A stretch of 64,000 nucleotides of DNA from Parolsenella sp958406235 (GTDB taxonomy: Bacteria > Actinomycetota > Coriobacteriia > Coriobacteriales > Atopobiaceae): assembly GCF_039062465.1 (NCBI RefSeq), contig NZ_JBCLNF010000002.1:310001-374000 (forward strand). The letters run 5' to 3'. Each line of letters begins with the position of its first letter. Position 1 is the first letter of the stretch. A model generated the notes under the pieces. That model was not told the origin of the DNA and did no database searches. It was given only the letters and a program-made list of their open reading frames with translations. The position numbers and the translations under genes are program-made. Positions 42,272-51,156 of this stretch are shown in pieces.

Positions 42272-43333
42272 CTAAAGATCCGCGTTGTGACGCTGCGAAA
42301 GTTGGCCGCAAGCAGCATCGATATCGTTGCCACGAGAGTTCCTGACGGTGGCCTCGACACCAACCTGCGCGAGCCTGCGAACAAACATCTCAGCCTTCTC
42401 CTCGGTTGAAGGCTTGAGCTTCGACCCTTCGAGGTCGTTAAGCTGGATGAGATTGACGTGAGACAGAGTTCCACGGCAGAAATCGCAAAGGGCGTCGAGC
42501 TCTGGCTTCGTATCGTTAACACCACCGATGAGGGCATATTCGTACGTTGGGCGACGACCAGTGGCCTCAACATACTCGCCCATGACTTCGTGAAGGTGCG
42601 CGAGAGAGTACTTCTTCACGCCAGGCATGAGAACGTTGCGCGTCGCCTGAACGGCGGAGTGGAGGGAAACGGCGAGGGTGAACTGCTCGGGCTCCTTGGA
42701 GAAACGCCTGATCATAGGAATGATTCCGCAGGTAGAAACGGTAAGATGGCGCGCGCCTATACCAAGACCGTCGGAGGAGTTGAGCATGCGCAGGGCCTTG
42801 AGGACTTCGTCGTAGTTATTGAAGGGCTCGCCCTGACCCATCATGACGACGCTGGAAGCACGCGTCTGGAAATCCTCGCTGACATGGACGACCTGATCAT
42901 AGATTTCCGTTGCGGTGAGAGAACGGGAGAAGCCACCCTGTCCGGTGGCGCAGAAAACGCATCCCATGCGGCAGCCCGCCTGAGAGGAGACGCAAACGGC
43001 GAGCTTGTTGCGTGTAGGCATGCCAACGCATTCAGCGCGCGTGCCGTCCTCATAGGAAAGGAGGTACTTGCGGCTGCCATCAGCAGAGATCTGACGAACG
43101 AGTTCGGAGGTTCCGCCAAGAGAGCAGTGCTCGGCAAGCTGAGCGCGAAGAGCGGCAGGGACGTTGGTCATCTCATCGAAGGAGGTAACGTGCTTTTTCC
43201 AAACCCAGTCTTCCACCTGCTTCGCGCGGAAGGCGGGCTGGCCAAGTTCGGTGACAAGTGCGACCAGTCGATCGTGAGAAAGAGTGCGAAGGTCGAACTT
43301 GCGTCCGGATGAGTCGGTATCATTGAAGGGCAT
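42272..43333 (-). CDS. rlmN: Dual-specificity 23S rRNA/tRNA adenine-C2 methyltransferase RlmN
   Basis: Radical-SAM enzyme that methylates A2503 of 23S rRNA and A37 of some tRNAs. The 353-residue protein has the cluster motif CRMGCVFC (CxxxCxxC), the MMGQGEPF motif, SLHSA, and near the end CGQL within DIDAACGQL, where the second catalytic Cys is expected. The N-terminal accessory domain includes KQVEDWVWKKHV. The ATG at 43333 has AAAGG at good spacing; the frame is open 18 codons further without a site. It is on the minus strand, convergent with parAB and divergent from ddl. Confidence 0.96.
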   Translation of the reverse strand: MPFNDTDSSGRKFDLRTLSHDRLVALVTELGQPAFRAKQVEDWVWKKHVTSFDEMTNVPAALRAQLAEHCSLGGTSELVRQISADGSRKYLLSYEDGTRAECVGMPTRNKLAVCVSSQAGCRMGCVFCATGQGGFSRSLTATEIYDQVVHVSEDFQTRASSVVMMGQGEPFNNYDEVLKALRMLNSSDGLGIGARHLTVSTCGIIPMIRRFSKEPEQFTLAVSLHSAVQATRNVLMPGVKKYSLAHLHEVMGEYVEATGRRPTYEYALIGGVNDTKPELDALCDFCRGTLSHVNLIQLNDLEGSKLKPSTEEKAEMFVRRLAQVGVEATVRNSRGNDIDAACGQLSQRHNADL

Positions 43334-43481
43334 GTCGCGGCCTTTCTGGCGTGACGAGGAATAGATTGCCGCAAATAGCAGCGACACGAGTGTATATCAC
43401 GGGAGATGGAGGACTTGAGAAACCGTGCCTGTACCTCGCAATCTGCGCAGCTTTAGTGGCCAGATGGACTGGAGCGACACA

Positions 43482-44474
43482 ATGGACGTGACTGAGTGCA
43501 AAGTGGCACTACTGTGCGGCGGCTGGTCAGACGAGCGCGAGGTGTCCCTGACGAGTGGCCGCGAGTGCGCCAAGGCCCTCGCTGAAGCTGGATTCTCGAG
43601 TGTCGATGTCTTTGATATCGCCGCCCCTGATTTCGTGACCTCGATCGCGAGCGGCAACTATGATGTCGCATTCGTGGCGCTTCATGGTCGCTATGGCGAG
43701 GATGGCTGCGTCCAGGGATTCCTCGAGCTTCTCGGCATTCCCTACACCTTCTCCGGAGTGCTCGCGAGTGCCGTGGCATCCGATAAGGCGATGGCCAAGG
43801 ACATCTATCGCGAGCACGGCATCCCGACGCCGAAGGACGTCTGCCTCTTCCAGGGGGACGACGTCGATCTGGATTCCATCGTCTCCGCGCTCGGCCTTCC
43901 CCTCTTCGTCAAGCCCGTCTCGAGCGGCTCGAGCAATGGCGTTTCTCGTGTCGATGACGCCACAGAGCTTGCCTCCGCCATTGAAGAGGCGTTCAAGTTT
44001 GACACGCGCGTCCTCATCGAAAGTGCGGTGAAGGGAACCGAGATTACGATCCCCGTCTTGGGTAACTCGAAGCCCGAGGCTCTGCCCGTGGTTGAGATTC
44101 GCTACGAAACTGCCTTCTATGACACGAACGTCAAGTACGAGGACCCCTCTAAGCACCATGTCATCCCGCCTGAGCTTCCGGATGCCGTCGTCGCTCGCGC
44201 TCAGGAGCTTGCCTGCAGGGCCCATGTCGCGCTTGGCTGCATGGGTGCCTCACGCAGTGACTTCATCGTGGACGAGTCTGGTGAGCCCTACATTATCGAG
44301 ACGAACATCATTCCCGGCATGACCGGTTCCTCCCTGCTTCCCGACTCCGCGCGCCGCGCGGGCAGGAATTTCCCGGACCTGTGCCGCTACCTCGTCGAGC
44401 TGGCGCTCGAGCGCGGCGCTCGCGGTACGTCCGATAAGCCGCGCACCTCTATGCCTGGAGAAGTCGAGTGCTAG
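43482..44474 (+). CDS. ddl: D-alanine-D-alanine ligase
   Basis: ATP-grasp ligase that makes D-Ala-D-Ala for peptidoglycan. The 330-residue protein shows VALLCGGWSDEREVSLTSG at the start, LHGRYGEDGCVQG, the loop FVKPVSSGSSNGVSRV and the metal-binding end IIETNIIPGMT. The residue before the GEDG loop is Tyr (HGRYGEDG), as in D-Ala-D-Ala rather than D-Ala-D-Lac ligases (family knowledge). The ATG at 43482 is chosen because GGAG lies eight nt upstream; earlier in-frame starts lack a site. It overlaps the next gene by 7 nt. Confidence 0.96.
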   Translation: MDVTECKVALLCGGWSDEREVSLTSGRECAKALAEAGFSSVDVFDIAAPDFVTSIASGNYDVAFVALHGRYGEDGCVQGFLELLGIPYTFSGVLASAVASDKAMAKDIYREHGIPTPKDVCLFQGDDVDLDSIVSALGLPLFVKPVSSGSSNGVSRVDDATELASAIEEAFKFDTRVLIESAVKGTEITIPVLGNSKPEALPVVEIRYETAFYDTNVKYEDPSKHHVIPPELPDAVVARAQELACRAHVALGCMGASRSDFIVDESGEPYIIETNIIPGMTGSSLLPDSARRAGRNFPDLCRYLVELALERGARGTSDKPRTSMPGEVEC

Positions 44475-47413
44475 AGCAGGGACAGAGTAACGGCAGAAAG
44501 ACAATCGCAGACATTCTTCTTCCGGAGACGCCGGAAAGCGTCGCGGCTGCGTATGGCCGCCTCGCCGAGCGCGCGAAGGTCGAGGATTTCGGCCTGCTAG
44601 AAGAAGACGTCGTGGTTCTCGACACGGAAACCACGGGGCTATCTTTCGCGGATTGCCAGCTTACGGAGATTGCCGCGGCCCGCCTGCGCGGGCGAGAAGT
44701 GGTGGAGACCTTCCGCACCTTCGTAAACCCAGGCATGCCGATACCAAAGAACATCGCGGCGCTGACGCACATTACGGATGCTGACGTTGCGGATGCCCCA
44801 ACGCCAGAAGAAGCGGTCGCAAGTCTGGCGGAGTTCGTTGGCGGCGCGCCCGTGCTTGCTCACAACGCGACTTTCGACAGGACCTTCGTCGAGCGTGTTT
44901 CCGGCGGGCGAGAGGTTAGCGACATGTGGGTCGACACCCTCGCCCTCTCGCGCATCGCCCTGCCCAGGCTTGTGACGCACAAGCTCCAAGATATGGCCGA
45001 GGCATTTGGCTGCGACTCCGTGACGCACCGCGCCATGGATGACGTGGAAGCACTAGCGGGCATGTGGAGGATTATCCTCTGTGCCCTCACGGATTTGCCC
45101 GCCGGCCTGCTTGAGGTTCTCGCCAACATGCATCCCGAGGTCGAGTGGGCCTATCGACCCATCCTCTCTCACCTGGCCCTCGCGAATCCTGGCGTACCGT
45201 TCTCCCTCGTCGGCGCGCGCCGCGAGCTCGTGGGCGATCTCAGGGTCTCGATGAGGCCTGATGTGGATGAAAAGCCCACTTCAGCGACCGCACCCTCCCG
45301 CGACGAGGTCTCCCAGGCATTTGGCCCCGATGGTGTCATCGCCTCCATGTACGAGGGCTATGAGGCGAGGTCAAGCCAGGTGGAGATGGCCGAGGAGGTG
45401 CGCTCGGCGCTGGAGAGCAAGACACTCCGCTCCATCGAGGCGGGTACGGGTGTAGGGAAATCGGTGGCCTATCTCCTGCCGCTCGCCCTCTATGCGAAGA
45501 AAAACAATGTCACGTGCGGTGTTGCCACTAAGTCGAACGCGCTTACGGATCAGCTTGTCTCCCACGAGCTGCCGGCGCTTTCAGGGGCATTGCCCGGGGG
45601 AGTGAGCTACACCTGCCTCAAGGGTTATGAACACTATCCGTGCCTTCGTCGTCTGGGAAGGGCCGCTTCCGGTGACCTTCCCATGGGCGAGGCAAGGCAG
45701 AATGGCCGCTCGGACGCCACGATCGCCGCGGATATGCTTACCGCAATCGCGGTGACTTACGCCTATGCATGCCAATCCGTCGAGGGCGACCTGGACGCGC
45801 TCGGGATCAGGTGGGGAAGCGTTCCGAAGAGCATGCTTACGGTTTCATCCGGAGAATGCCAGCGCTCTCGTTGTCCTTACTATCCCAATCTCTGCATGCT
45901 CCACGGTGCCAGGCGTCGCGCGGCGTCGGCTGACCTCGTTGTCACGAACCATTCGCTGCTGCTTAGAAATGTCGAGGCAGACGGCAAGATTTTGCCTCCG
46001 GTTCGAAACTGGGTCATCGACGAGGCCCACTCGTTTGAGAACGAGGCTCGCCGCCAGTGGGCGCTTGAGGTTTCCGCGGAACGCGCGCGGGCACTCTTTG
46101 AGTCCCTTGGTGGCGCGAAGACCGGCGTCATCGCTTCGTTCTCCGCGCTTGCCGCGGGTAGCGAGGCGGCAATGCCGGCGATGGGGCTCCTGGCGAAGGG
46201 CGCGAGCAGCACCCAGCGCGCGAGCGTCGCCTCAGCCGATTTCTTCGATGCGGTGAGAGGTCTCATTCGCCTCGCCCGCGGAGGCGGCGGCTATGACACG
46301 GTCAACGTCTGGCTTGGTGAGGAGAACCGCTCGACCGACGAGTGGGCAGCGGTCAGTGAGGCTGGTCTCACGCTCATCGACCGTCTCGATGCCGCGCGCC
46401 ATGACCTTGAGGGCGCGCAGCGCGTCTGCTCGGCAGCCATCGAGAACCTGCCTGGTGACCTCGCGGACGCCTGCAGGCAGCTCGAGGAAATGTCGAAGGC
46501 GTGTCGCGTGATAGTCGAGGGTAAGGACGACTCGTATGTATGCTCCGCCGAAGTTTCTCGAGCGAAGAGGCGCCAGGGTTTCGAGCGCCTCGTTGCCGAG
46601 AAGCTCGATGTGGGCGAGGAGCTTGCAGATCGCTGGTATCCCGAGATGCGGAGCGTTACGTTCTGCTCCGCCACGATGAGCGTTGACGGGGACTTCTCAC
46701 ACTTTGAGGAGTCCATGGGGCTCAATCGCCTGCCCGCGGCTCGTCATCGCGAGATTGCCCTGCCTAGCTGCTATGACTTCGATAAGAACATGTCCGTTAT
46801 TGTCGCCCGAGACCTTCCTGATCCGCGCGATTCCGGATATTTGGCTGCGCTCGAGAACTTGCTGTATGACGTGCACGTTGCGATGGGCGGCTCGGTGCTC
46901 ACGCTGTTCACGAACCGCCGAGAGATGGAGCAGGTATACGCGGCTCTCTCCGACAAACTCGCCGCGGCTGGCATCGAGGTCGCGATGCAGGAGCGTGGTT
47001 CTTCGACGCGGAGGCTGCGCGAGAAGTTCGTTTCCGAGAAGTCACTTTCCCTCATGGCACTCAAGTCGTTCTGGGAGGGATTCGATGCTGCGGGCGATAC
47101 CCTGCGCTGCGTTGTTATCCCCAAGCTTCCGTTCTCGAGCCCCGCGGAGCCTCTGTCTCAGGAGCGTTCGAGCAGGGACCGCCAGGCCTGGAGGCGCTGG
47201 AGCCTTCCAGAGGCCGTGATTTCGCTCAAACAGGCTGCGGGTCGCCTCATTCGCACTTCGACCGATACGGGCGTGCTCGTTCTCGCCGATAGCCGAATCA
47301 CGACGAAGGGCTACGGAAAGACATTCGTGAGGTCTCTTCCGTCGGCGAACGTTTCGGTGCTCGGTGCCGATATGGTTGGTCGATATCTAGAGTCGTGGAG
47401 AGAGAACCACTAG
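44468..47413 (+). CDS. dinG: DnaQ-like exonuclease fused to DinG-type helicase
   Basis: A 981-residue fusion. Residues about 45-205 are a DEDDh 3'-5' exonuclease (VLDTETTGL, then LAHNATFDRTFV and the HRAMDDV block). Residues about 290-981 are an XPD/DinG superfamily-2 helicase with Walker A EAGTGVGKS, DEAH box VIDEAHSFE and the final KQAAGRLIRT motif. Cys in YTCLKG, GECQRSRCPYYPNLC are placed as in iron-sulfur DinG helicases; four suitable Cys are present. This exonuclease-helicase order is known from Gram-positive DinG. The GTG start at 44468 overlaps ddl and has GGAG upstream. Likely role: DNA repair or clearing of replication conflicts. Confidence 0.93.
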   Translation: MLEQGQSNGRKTIADILLPETPESVAAAYGRLAERAKVEDFGLLEEDVVVLDTETTGLSFADCQLTEIAAARLRGREVVETFRTFVNPGMPIPKNIAALTHITDADVADAPTPEEAVASLAEFVGGAPVLAHNATFDRTFVERVSGGREVSDMWVDTLALSRIALPRLVTHKLQDMAEAFGCDSVTHRAMDDVEALAGMWRIILCALTDLPAGLLEVLANMHPEVEWAYRPILSHLALANPGVPFSLVGARRELVGDLRVSMRPDVDEKPTSATAPSRDEVSQAFGPDGVIASMYEGYEARSSQVEMAEEVRSALESKTLRSIEAGTGVGKSVAYLLPLALYAKKNNVTCGVATKSNALTDQLVSHELPALSGALPGGVSYTCLKGYEHYPCLRRLGRAASGDLPMGEARQNGRSDATIAADMLTAIAVTYAYACQSVEGDLDALGIRWGSVPKSMLTVSSGECQRSRCPYYPNLCMLHGARRRAASADLVVTNHSLLLRNVEADGKILPPVRNWVIDEAHSFENEARRQWALEVSAERARALFESLGGAKTGVIASFSALAAGSEAAMPAMGLLAKGASSTQRASVASADFFDAVRGLIRLARGGGGYDTVNVWLGEENRSTDEWAAVSEAGLTLIDRLDAARHDLEGAQRVCSAAIENLPGDLADACRQLEEMSKACRVIVEGKDDSYVCSAEVSRAKRRQGFERLVAEKLDVGEELADRWYPEMRSVTFCSATMSVDGDFSHFEESMGLNRLPAARHREIALPSCYDFDKNMSVIVARDLPDPRDSGYLAALENLLYDVHVAMGGSVLTLFTNRREMEQVYAALSDKLAAAGIEVAMQERGSSTRRLREKFVSEKSLSLMALKSFWEGFDAAGDTLRCVVIPKLPFSSPAEPLSQERSSRDRQAWRRWSLPEAVISLKQAAGRLIRTSTDTGVLVLADSRITTKGYGKTFVRSLPSANVSVLGADMVGRYLESWRENH

Positions 47414-47433
47414 GGACGGATAGTCGTTAAGAT

Positions 47434-47467
47434 GCGGGCGGGGACGACGTGATTTCTCCCCGCCCGC
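47434..47467. terminator. Hairpin between dinG and the WYL genes
   Basis: 11-bp perfect stem GCGGGCGGGGA/TCCCCGCCCGC with a 12-nt loop between two convergent units, 20 nt after the dinG stop. There is no clear U-run on either strand. Confidence 0.65.
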
Positions 47468-47558
47468 TCGTTGAAGCGATGATGGTCGCGACTATGTGGT
47501 TCTCCGCCGCGATTATGCGCGCCGTTGAATTATTCCCACGACAAAGCGTGCGTGCTGG

Positions 47559-48620
47559 TCATTTCCGCGACTGATAGTTTGCAAGCTTACGCGCTGCCTT
47601 GTCGAGGTCGCGTCGTGCCGTGTCACGCATCTCCGCACGAAGGTTCGCGCTTGGACTGTCACTCTCGAAAAGGCCCGGATCCCTATCCTCGAAAGTGACC
47701 TCGCAACCGAGCGCGAGGACGTGGCGGGGGAGCCAGTCGGCGCGAAAGTAGGGAACATCCACGAGGATGTGACCGTCTTGGTTTTCGCCTGCCGCAACGG
47801 CGCCCTCCCAAGAGAGTACGGTCTTGGCTGCAAGGGGCGTGCAGGTGAGTCTCAACACACCCATATCCGGCCGCTCTGCCCCGGAAACGCGCGCACGGAC
47901 GGGCTTGTCCTCAAGCTTGACGTCAGACATGCCTTCGGCTCTAAACGTGCGAGCCGCTCGTGCGTCAAGGTCGTAGCCATCAACGAGCCAGCCGTCGTCG
48001 CCCACGCGTAGTGACAGGGGTACGAGGCGGCGCGTCTTAACGAGCGTGTCATTTTCCCCGCGGTACTTGAAGGTGACGGGAGGCTGCTCAACCTCTGTGT
48101 TCTCGTCGTTCTCGCGCGTTCCGCGGACGATGGAGCGCGCGCAGGCAACGAGGGCGTGGTGAGCTTCGGCAGAGACTTCCGAGTCAAGCGGTTCGTTCGA
48201 GCGGATGTGGTGGGTGGGGAAGAAAGTGTCTTCGAATTCGGTTCGAAGGGGATCGCTCTCCTCAAATCCGAGGAGGTCGAATGCGTCCGCAAAAACGTTT
48301 GCCTGTTCGGTCGTGAGACGTAGCCGCCAGGGGTGGGTTGTGGCTGCCGTGGCGCAGATGTCACCACGCGACCCCTCGAGCGAATAGAAGGAGACGATGG
48401 GCTCGGAGGGGGAGTCCGACTTTGCCGGTACGCCGTTGGCGAGGTCGTTCAGGATTTCCAGAACCCTCCCCTCGGTAATGCCGAGGAGTCGTGCGAGGTC
48501 GGCGGGGTTGGTGGTGCCATGGGCGCGCCAAAGGGCGAAGACGACAGACAGCATCTCGCTTAGCCTGCGTTCGACAGGACGTCCTCGCTGCGCGCGAGGC
48601 TTATCAATGGTGTTCGTCAC
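47559..48620 (-). CDS. WYL-domain regulator, second of a pair
   Basis: A 353-residue protein of the PafB/PafC-like group, which respond to DNA damage in mycobacteria (family knowledge; the ligand of WYL domains is thought to be single-stranded nucleic acid). An N-terminal winged helix (RRLSEMLSVVFALWRAHG, then ADLARLLGITEGRV) is followed by a WYL-like core with DDGWLVDGYDLDARAARTFR. The start ATG overlaps the stop of the upstream WYL gene by 4 nt (ATGA), so they form one unit. The adjacent unit is the DinG-type helicase, which would suit a DNA-damage role, although that unit is on the other strand. Confidence 0.87.
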   Translation of the reverse strand: MTNTIDKPRAQRGRPVERRLSEMLSVVFALWRAHGTTNPADLARLLGITEGRVLEILNDLANGVPAKSDSPSEPIVSFYSLEGSRGDICATAATTHPWRLRLTTEQANVFADAFDLLGFEESDPLRTEFEDTFFPTHHIRSNEPLDSEVSAEAHHALVACARSIVRGTRENDENTEVEQPPVTFKYRGENDTLVKTRRLVPLSLRVGDDGWLVDGYDLDARAARTFRAEGMSDVKLEDKPVRARVSGAERPDMGVLRLTCTPLAAKTVLSWEGAVAAGENQDGHILVDVPYFRADWLPRHVLALGCEVTFEDRDPGLFESDSPSANLRAEMRDTARRDLDKAARKLANYQSRK

Positions 48621-49591
48621 GAAATCGCCCCCTCGAGAAGTCCCTTCCAGGAATCAACAAGTTCAGTGGGCTCAAGAGGCCAAACGCCCTGCTCCACACA
48701 CCACTTCGCTGCCGCATTGACGTCTTTTACGATGCCGGTCCACACGCAAGCGCCGCCCTGGCGACTTTGGATCGTTCCGGATTTTGGCCCTGATTTCTTG
48801 AACGCCTTGACCGCGTCTCGCCCAGCGTAAAGAACGGCTTCGACGTGGTCGTCTCCGATTTCGAAGGGGAGGAGACGCCAGTCGTTGATGTCAAAGTCCG
48901 CAGGGATTTCGTAGCGATCATCGCCCTCGCGCACCTTGACGCTCGTGGCGCGAGATAGGTTGTACGTGCGCATTGCGGAGTCTCTGCCCTCGCGCTCGCT
49001 TAGGCCAACGACGTACGTGGAACCCTTGAGCGAAAACATGCCCATGGGACTCAGGATGCGCTTCTTGGGGCGCTTGTCCGCGATGGCCTGATAGGTGAGC
49101 TCGACGGGAATCCTGGAACGCAAGGCGTCGGCCACGGTTTCCAGAATCAACGGATCGCAATCCGTCTTGGGGGAGGCGACATCGCCGGGGCCAGCGCAGG
49201 TGGACAGCGTCACGCGTGGGATGGCTTCTCCGAGTGTCCTCCGTCCGGCGGTGGAAGGGTTCTCGGCAAGCGGGCGGAAGAGCGTGCCGAGAACGCGAGC
49301 ATCCTCGTCGGCTTTTGCCGTGGGCTTGGCGAGAGAGCGTTGCCCGTCGAGTCGATAGCTCTTGGCGGTGCCATGGGTTTCCTCGACGAGGAAGATGCCT
49401 TCCTCCTCTAGCTTCAGGCAGTCGCGGCCAAATGTCTTGTGGAACGACGTGACGGCGACATCACCGTAGAAGCGGTCCTTCAAATCAGAACCAGTCAGCG
49501 GTGTGCCTTCGGCAAGTTTGAGGGCCACGCGAGTGCGCAGGACTTCGCGGTGACCGATATGACCGCCCTTATTCGGGGAGCTTTTGGCCAT
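48617..49591 (-). CDS. WYL-domain regulator, first of a pair
   Basis: A 324-residue relative of the following gene, with a winged-helix N-terminus (REVLRTRVALKLAEG, then DLKDRFYGDVAVTSFHKTFGRDCLKLEEEG) and a WYL domain in the middle (RIPVELTYQAIADKRPKKR, PMGMFSLKGSTYVVGLSE). The ATG at 49591 is preferred because GAGGGGGACACC precedes it; a much longer frame upstream (to 49843) has no site. The pair is divergent from the membrane protein gene at 49727. Heterodimer formation with its neighbour, as in PafBC, is inferred. Confidence 0.85.
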   Translation of the reverse strand: MAKSSPNKGGHIGHREVLRTRVALKLAEGTPLTGSDLKDRFYGDVAVTSFHKTFGRDCLKLEEEGIFLVEETHGTAKSYRLDGQRSLAKPTAKADEDARVLGTLFRPLAENPSTAGRRTLGEAIPRVTLSTCAGPGDVASPKTDCDPLILETVADALRSRIPVELTYQAIADKRPKKRILSPMGMFSLKGSTYVVGLSEREGRDSAMRTYNLSRATSVKVREGDDRYEIPADFDINDWRLLPFEIGDDHVEAVLYAGRDAVKAFKKSGPKSGTIQSRQGGACVWTGIVKDVNAAAKWCVEQGVWPLEPTELVDSWKGLLEGAIS

Positions 49592-49726
49592 GGTGTCCCC
49601 CTCACTTGAAGTTGGTGCTCCGACAGCTGTTACCATGTCAGCAATGATCACTCCTGGGTGTGCCCACATTTTATTATGGGTTATTCCGCCCCGGTGTGAC
49701 CGGTGTTTCGCGGAAGGGGACATTAT

Positions 49727-50956
49727 TTGGCCACGAGAGGTGCAAACGGGCGTGCCGACGGTCGTCGAGGTCGCGTTGTCAACGATGGTAGAGACCGCCG
49801 TGCAGCCAGTCGGCCCGCTAGCCATGCCCGCCGCCGCGTACATGTGCGTGACGGGGCGCGGGAAAAGTCCGGGCTTCCCTTAGCTGCGAGAATGGCCATC
49901 GTATTGGCCGTAGTGGTGGCACTTGGCACGGGAGGCTTCTTTGCATGGCGCTGCCTTACCGGTGGGATGCAAGCTCGCGAACAAATCAACCTCGCGATCA
50001 AGGCTGTCCAGGAGGCAGATACCGTGATCGTTGAGGTTAACGATGCCGTGAGCTCTCCGATTGGCGACACCGCCTCTTTTACGGATGAACAACTCAGCAC
50101 TGGATCGAGATCCGCGACCGAGGCGCTTACGCGCGCTTCCGATCACATTTCGCGTGCCCGTGGCCTCAACGAGTTCCTTGACGATGACCAGCGCGCGGTC
50201 CTTTCTGCGCTTGATGATTCGATTTCGGCGCGTAAGTCCATGCTCGGAGCCGGGCAGGTGATCGTGAGCGTCGATGCTTCTGTGGGCAAGGCGCGCAACC
50301 TACTTGAGCAGTCACTTGCCAAGGCGGCCTCGGCGGATGCGAAGGCCAAGGAGGCGACGATCGCGGCGAACGAGTACGCGAAGCACCTTGCTGGGCAAGA
50401 GAGCCAGCAGGCGGACGCAAACGTGCCGGTGACTATCGACAATGAGGTTATCTCCCTTCTTAACGAGGCAAACGATTTGCTCGGACAGGCAAAGTCGGCT
50501 TTTGGCGATGCTGATTACAGTGCTTATGAGGCCTACCTTTCCAAAAAGGTGGAAGCGGCGCAGCTGATGCTCGAAGCTGACTCGGCGATTCTGTCCGGCG
50601 ATTTCGAGAGGGCGGGGGAGTGTGTCGCCAAATACAACGAGACGGATGCCGCGGCTTCTGAGCTTGCTGCCGCTCTGCCCGCAACGACCAACGATGTTTT
50701 CCTCGACCCATACACGCGACTGACGAGTGCCGAGCGCGAGAGCTATCTCGCCGCCCAGCAGAAGGCAACCGAGGCCGACGCTCTCGTGCGCAAGTATCTG
50801 GGTGTTGGAGTCAGCGTGGCCACGACTGATCCCGCGGCCGCGTCTTCGACGCCGGGCTCAGTCGCAGCAACTACCGCGGGCGCCGCCGGGGATTCAGCGG
50901 CGGGCGATGTGTCTGCATCGGATTCCCCCACAACCCAGGCCCCTTCTGCTTCCTAG
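49727..50956 (+). CDS. Single-pass membrane protein with extracytoplasmic helical domain
   Basis: I do not recognise the family. The 409-residue protein has a basic cytoplasmic stretch of about 60 residues rich in Arg, a membrane segment (MAIVLAVVVALGTGGFFAW) and a long extracytoplasmic part of Ala/Glu/Asp/Lys-rich helices (AREQINLAIKAVQEAD, then LSKKVEAAQLMLEADSAIL), ending in an Ala/Ser/Thr/Pro tail of about 45 residues without a sorting motif. The TTG at 49727 is chosen because GGAAGGGGA lies six nt upstream; a GTG at 49703 has none. It resembles helical bundle proteins at the cell envelope in general pattern only. Confidence 0.75.
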   Translation: MATRGANGRADGRRGRVVNDGRDRRAASRPASHARRRVHVRDGAREKSGLPLAARMAIVLAVVVALGTGGFFAWRCLTGGMQAREQINLAIKAVQEADTVIVEVNDAVSSPIGDTASFTDEQLSTGSRSATEALTRASDHISRARGLNEFLDDDQRAVLSALDDSISARKSMLGAGQVIVSVDASVGKARNLLEQSLAKAASADAKAKEATIAANEYAKHLAGQESQQADANVPVTIDNEVISLLNEANDLLGQAKSAFGDADYSAYEAYLSKKVEAAQLMLEADSAILSGDFERAGECVAKYNETDAAASELAAALPATTNDVFLDPYTRLTSAERESYLAAQQKATEADALVRKYLGVGVSVATTDPAAASSTPGSVAATTAGAAGDSAAGDVSASDSPTTQAPSAS

Positions 50957-51156
50957 GCCGACCGAAGATGCGTTATTGCCTGCTATTTGCGATGATTCTG
51001 ACTCGCCATTTTTAGTTTCTTGTCACGGGCCCTTGAGCACTTACCGTGCAGGGATGCCGCATATGATGCCCCCGCTCTGCGAAATGTGCAGGCAGACGTA
51101 TACTCTTGACCAACGATTGCAGGTAGCGGCGCTACCGCTATTTGGAAGGTGAACGG

